Source: Irpex lacteus (lineage: Eukaryota; Basidiomycota; Agaricomycetes; Polyporales; Irpicaceae). Taken from it: DNA of 64,000 bases. The notes beneath the pieces are model-generated. The model saw only the letters and a program-made list of their open reading frames with translations. It had not been told where the DNA came from and ran no database searches. Below are positions 58,437-64,000 of this stretch, piece after piece (the stretch's first letter is position 1; each line of letters opens with the position of its first letter). Where the stretch lies: assembly GCA_001986395.2 (NCBI GenBank), contig MQVO02000006.1:248001-312000 (forward strand), in the 5' to 3' direction. Both the position numbers and the translations under genes were made by a program.

Positions 58437-60550
58437 GAATTACAAGGAATTTCCAGATGAATATGATGCCCAACTTGAATTGGAGCCTCGATGCTAGGCC
58501 TCGGACTACAGGCGCCGGACGCACGTGCCGTGAGACTTTGTGGCGTGAGAAAGCTGAGGCAACTCAGGATATGATGCTGGCATCTTCAAGTTAGGATTCA
58601 ACTTCATCCATCTGGTCGTGGATGCCCTGCGTTTATTATCAAGTTGAAATAGAGCGACTCTCAACAGATTGCGCTCAACGCCTGCAAGCCATGGTTCACC
58701 GTCCAACCGGCGCTGTCACAGCCTCTTAGTTGCAAGTTGCAACACTTGAAGTTCACATTAATTTGCCAACTTGCCTTACTATGCCACGGTAGTACTTTGT
58801 AGGAAGGCGTGTAAAACGGAGAATTTACTACATCTTATACTATCTAGTTGTCGTTTCGAGGTGCGATTCGGCCACTAGATACCATACCCAGAAAATGGTG
58901 AGTACCGTATCTTGACATCCTGACCGTGCGATAATTAAAATTTCCCACTACCACATGCAGTCTACGTCACCTGCTTTGTCGCCAAGTCGAGAAATAGGCA
59001 ATGTTCAACAAATGCTCAATAGCCCTTGAGTGCTCTACCCGGTTCCACCGAAACCATTTCCCTCGTTCAGGCACCAGATCTGTATGTGTGCGACGCCTTC
59101 ATACAGGCAGCCTGATGGGCGTGGCCTCTGCCTTCCTGTCGACTACCGAAGAACCCGTGAGACTCGTGCCTAAATCGAAATTCCACGGATGTAATTGGCT
59201 ATGATTCAACGAGCTCGCCCTCTCCACCGTCCTCGTCAGGTATCACCAATGTTTGTCCGCCCACTGCAGATCTAGAGTGACTAACTATCACTCTACTATG
59301 CGATTCACATACTTATCAAAATATTTCTCACAGACTGTTCAGATGTGTCAAGCGGCGCAGACCTTCTTCAAGCAAGCGATGAATACCAGTAATGGCGAAG
59401 AAGGCGTTCACCTGATGCCAAGTGCTAGCCGAATACCATTGGTGCGAGAGTGCGCCAGCTACATCCAGGTTGTACCATGGTACCATAATCGGTCGAGACA
59501 TCTGACAGTGAGTGTCCCGTTCAACCGGGTATCCCAAGGTGCCGGTACCTAGAATAAGCTTTACAGAATTGTTTACTGGAAACCCTCAGCTCCGTGCGTA
59601 TTCTGTACGCTGTAGCGGTCTCATCTCTCATCTTCTACGGTCTACAATTCCCGCAAGACCGCTGACGTTGAAGGTCAACCTCAATACCAGGCAAGAGCCT
59701 ATGGATACTGTTCAAGATCGACCGCTGACCTTTGCATCAGACCGGAGAGCACTTACCAGCTACGCTTAAGTTTTGCAAATCATCTACACCTCGAGGCTCG
59801 CAGATGGACGCACAGGAATGTAAGCACCTGTGGGATTGCTCTCACCACCGTCCCTACACGGCGCTCGTTCTTTTGCCCAATATAGCAGTCTCAACAGACC
59901 AAAGGAAATGCGTTCTCTCCTACTGCAGCAGCATCACAATCACAGCCGACGGTTGAGACCTGACGGCATTGTCAGAAGAATTTCCAACGTTAAACCGGCT
60001 ACTCACGCATCGTGGAATCGTACACGTCCTTTTGCAACAGTAATACCTTCGGCCACAACTTTCAAACAAACGAGCAGAGTCGGAATGTACCAGCCGCGTG
60101 GGTTCGACGTCGAGGTTGGGACCTTGATATCCGGTAACGTTCTCGAGCCGTCCCGTTCCATGGCAGCGGACTAACAAACATGTTCCCTGATTGTCAAACC
60201 ATGCCCGTTCCCGCTCTTCTGGAGTTCAGACATGTCCCTATATGGCTCGGCTGCAGCTATTCGTTCCCTCTTCTCGTGAGTATCTACTGGCTTACCGATA
60301 TACCGTTCGTGAGATCGGGCTGACAGACTTTCTAGACGCTTCCCTCGATCAAGTCAGTTGCGCAACCGTTATGGTATGCACGTACTCACTGCATTATACT
60401 CGGTCCTAGGAGAATATCTCTGCAATGACAACACAGCCGTACCGTCGAAGTATAAAGGTTAGGTCGATAATTTGAGGAACGGCAGTGCTTTGCAGTACTA
60501 CTCCCTCTTCAGCCTCCAAGAATCAGTTCCTTTACAGCGACCTCATCGAA
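58437..60550. other. 2.1-kb gene-poor stretch and MnP upstream region
   Basis: Small + strand frames between 59000 and 60410 have no motif or plausible splicing together. The minus frame at 59328-59537 also lacks any recognisable motif. The right-hand 500 bp serve as the promoter of the peroxidase gene. Confidence 0.4.
60451..60457 (+). promoter_or_regulatory. TATA box of the manganese peroxidase gene
   Basis: TATAAAG 100 bp before the ATG, a usual distance for class II peroxidase genes. I see only a partial match to a metal response element (TGCACGT near 60377). Confidence 0.7.
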
Positions 60551-62297
<1,747 letters not shown>

Positions 62298-63179
62298 AGT
62301 CTGAATATCAAGTAAATGTTGTGGGCTTTGGGTTGAGAAATACTAGAACTAGGAACGGTAGAAACTTGGAAAAGTCTGAAATATCGCTTATGGGGCCTTG
62401 TTAGTGATTTGTATGTGTGTACGATCTACAAACGATTTGTCTTACTATCCGAAACGTTCAGTTTGTGGAGCATTGTCACCGTCGTTGTCAATTCATCTGG
62501 AATTTGAGTATGCAAAGTGGGCTCGCGGTAGCAAAGTAGTAGGTCTTCGTGCGAACCGGATCTACTTGGGTAAAAAAGGTTTTGTCGCTTAAAATGACCA
62601 TGTAACGAGGCGCTGCTTCAACAACGATAATGTTGGATGTTTCCGGAATGCCAATGAATAACGTTCGTGGAATCTCCTGCATATGTCTTGATCGTCTGAT
62701 TCTGGTTGCACCAAGCCACCGTGTCACTGGTGGAAGTACTACTTAGTAAGTACTCAGTAAGTACCATCAGATATTTCATCTACCAGCTTTATTCTCATAA
62801 GATACGTACTCTATGGGATAAATCATTGCTGTAATTGTAGATTCCATGACATTGGAAAGGACGGATAGTTCAAACCCACATAAGCGCTGAATTGGTAGGT
62901 GAGCGCTAGGAACGCTCGATATTTTGACTTGTTTGTCCTCCCCAGTGACGCTTAATTATTTCTCGTTCCGTAGCAACACGCGGTCCGTGGTCGGTAAAAT
63001 AGACCAGCAGATAGTTGTATAATCGTATCTAGTATGTCCATGTATAAAATCAAGGTGGGAAACGAACTATATTCGCATAAATTGCCTAGAATATTGTTGG
63101 CTAGGCTTCCGCGATTCTTCGAGTGTTTCAATCGTATTTTTGAGTTCCCCTGTGCGTTTTAAAGTGGAAGATAGCAAAA
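62298..63179. other. Intergenic, no gene seen
   Basis: Downstream of the manganese peroxidase. Short frames only. Confidence 0.4.
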
Positions 63180-63290
63180 AGGGGCCAACTGGGATTCGAA
63201 CCCAGGATCCCGTTCTGTGCGTTCACGAGGCGCCCATTGGGCGCCGATGTGAACGTGGTTCAAATCCCGGCGTCCCTAGGCGCCCCTCGA
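63180..63290. other. tRNA-like inverted sequence (degenerate tRNA or SINE remnant)
   Basis: On the minus strand a complete T-arm (CTGGG, loop TTCGAAT, CCCAG, from 63207 to 63191) is followed by a TTGGCCCC acceptor half and a T5 terminator. On the plus strand a second B-box, GGTTCAAATCC, lies at about 63257-63267. Between them is an inverted repeat centred on GGCGCCCATTGGGCGCC (63229-63245) with GTTCAC/GTGAAC arms. No matching 5' acceptor half or D-arm is found on either strand, so I do not call a functional tRNA. Confidence 0.5.
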
Positions 63291-64000
63291 ACCTTGCTCA
63301 TCACCTTCATTATGCTCGGTGCTCCCTGCATTCGTTCCCTCTATTCGTTCCCTCTAGTTCTTATTGCACGTGTTCCACGTTCAACGTTCACCCGTAAGCC
63401 GCACATCTACCTGCTAGTGCCATATGCATCTTCTCACAGATTATTTAGCACAAACGCGCTATTCACCTGCACTGGTTCTTGCTCTCAGAGCAAGCCTACC
63501 ACACCGAATAGCGATACGCGTCTAAGCCGCAAGAATCACCTTATTTGGATGATTAGCTAATATTGGTCACGCGACTAAAACGTCACTAATGTTCAAGCCT
63601 GACTCGGAGCTACTTACCCCGGCACCGCTTGCTAGCAGTGGCTGCACAGTGCACACCAACTGTAGACTCAGTCCTCGTCGGGTACGTGAGTAATAGAGTA
63701 TATCTTCCGTACACTGCCAAGTGTGTGCGATCGGACAATCCTTAGGGTTGTTAGGGACGGTTGTTCATGCTGGCTCCTAGGATGAACGCGCAACAAGAAC
63801 ATGAGTCGGTAGGCGTCGTCACGTTCTCGACACCACGCAGGAAAGTCTCTGGTCGGCACGCGTGATATTGAGCAGCATCGTTCTGTCAGTTGCGTGGCTC
63901 GTTAGTGTGAGTACTGTCTCATTGTACGTAGGACCTCCCACGATGACACATACATTGTCGGAACAAGTTGTGCTCGTAGTCGGCGGGCGTATTTCTGAAT
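63291..64000. other. Right end of window, no gene seen
   Basis: A minus-strand frame of 63 codons at 63668-63859 shows no motif. A gene may begin beyond the window. Confidence 0.35.

Noticed and set aside
59328..59537. Minus-strand frame with repeated Trp/His/Leu
   Set aside because: No family motif and no joining exons; looks like chance.

Overview
The window is nuclear DNA from a filamentous Agaricomycete, most likely a white-rot wood-decay basidiomycete. Genes carry many 45-70 nt GT-AG introns with CTNA/CTGAC branch sites and very short exons. A secreted class II manganese peroxidase and a heme-thiolate peroxidase sit alongside fungal core genes. All exon joins were made by eye; where given, they were checked for reading phase and summed coding length.

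Layout. 1-2018: 3' part of an Fet3-type multicopper ferroxidase (+). 3315-5250: MFS transporter broken by several frameshifts (+). 5251-8452: gene-poor. 8453-10103: GT32 mannosyltransferase (-). 10703-12140: PIN-domain SWT1-like endoribonuclease (-). 12863-15532: Pcf11 (-). 16118-16854: ribosomal protein uL6/L9 (+). 17052-18064: isoprenylcysteine methyltransferase (-), divergent from 18251-20817, mitochondrial EF-G2 (+). 20899-22370: acidic protein of unknown function (-). 25541-26311: Rcf2/HIG1 (-), divergent from 26994-28001, an FTS/AKTIP-like inactive E2 (+). 28286-32340: Vip1/PPIP5K (-). 35227-37566: 5' part of GCP3 (-), apparently lacking its C-terminal domain. 39846-42515: AMP-dependent acyl-CoA synthetase (+). 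43060-49508: IQGAP (+). 50008-52480: Dal5-like MFS transporter (-). 53529-54358: heme-thiolate peroxidase (-). 55680-58436: TCERG1/CA150-like WW-FF protein (-). 60551-62297: manganese peroxidase (+). 63180-63290: tRNA-like inverted sequence.

The most unusual structure is a module of about 2 kb present twice in inverted orientation (22950-24918 and 32801-34791), enclosing the Rcf2, FTS and Vip1 genes. Each copy has its own CCAAT/TATA promoter, a gene for a predicted two-membrane-segment protein that I cannot assign to any family, and two conserved hairpins downstream of the stop. The right copy is open; the left has a frameshift. Just beyond the right copy the GCP3 gene stops before its gamma-tubulin-binding domain, so the two may share a rearrangement history. 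A separate 0.6-kb MITE-like element with 38-bp terminal inverted repeats lies at 38183-38768.

Functionally the window mixes housekeeping genes (translation, RNA 3'-end processing, cytokinesis, inositol pyrophosphate signalling) with redox and transport genes typical of wood decayers (Fet3, MnP, peroxygenase-like enzyme, MFS carriers). No secondary-metabolite cluster is visible.
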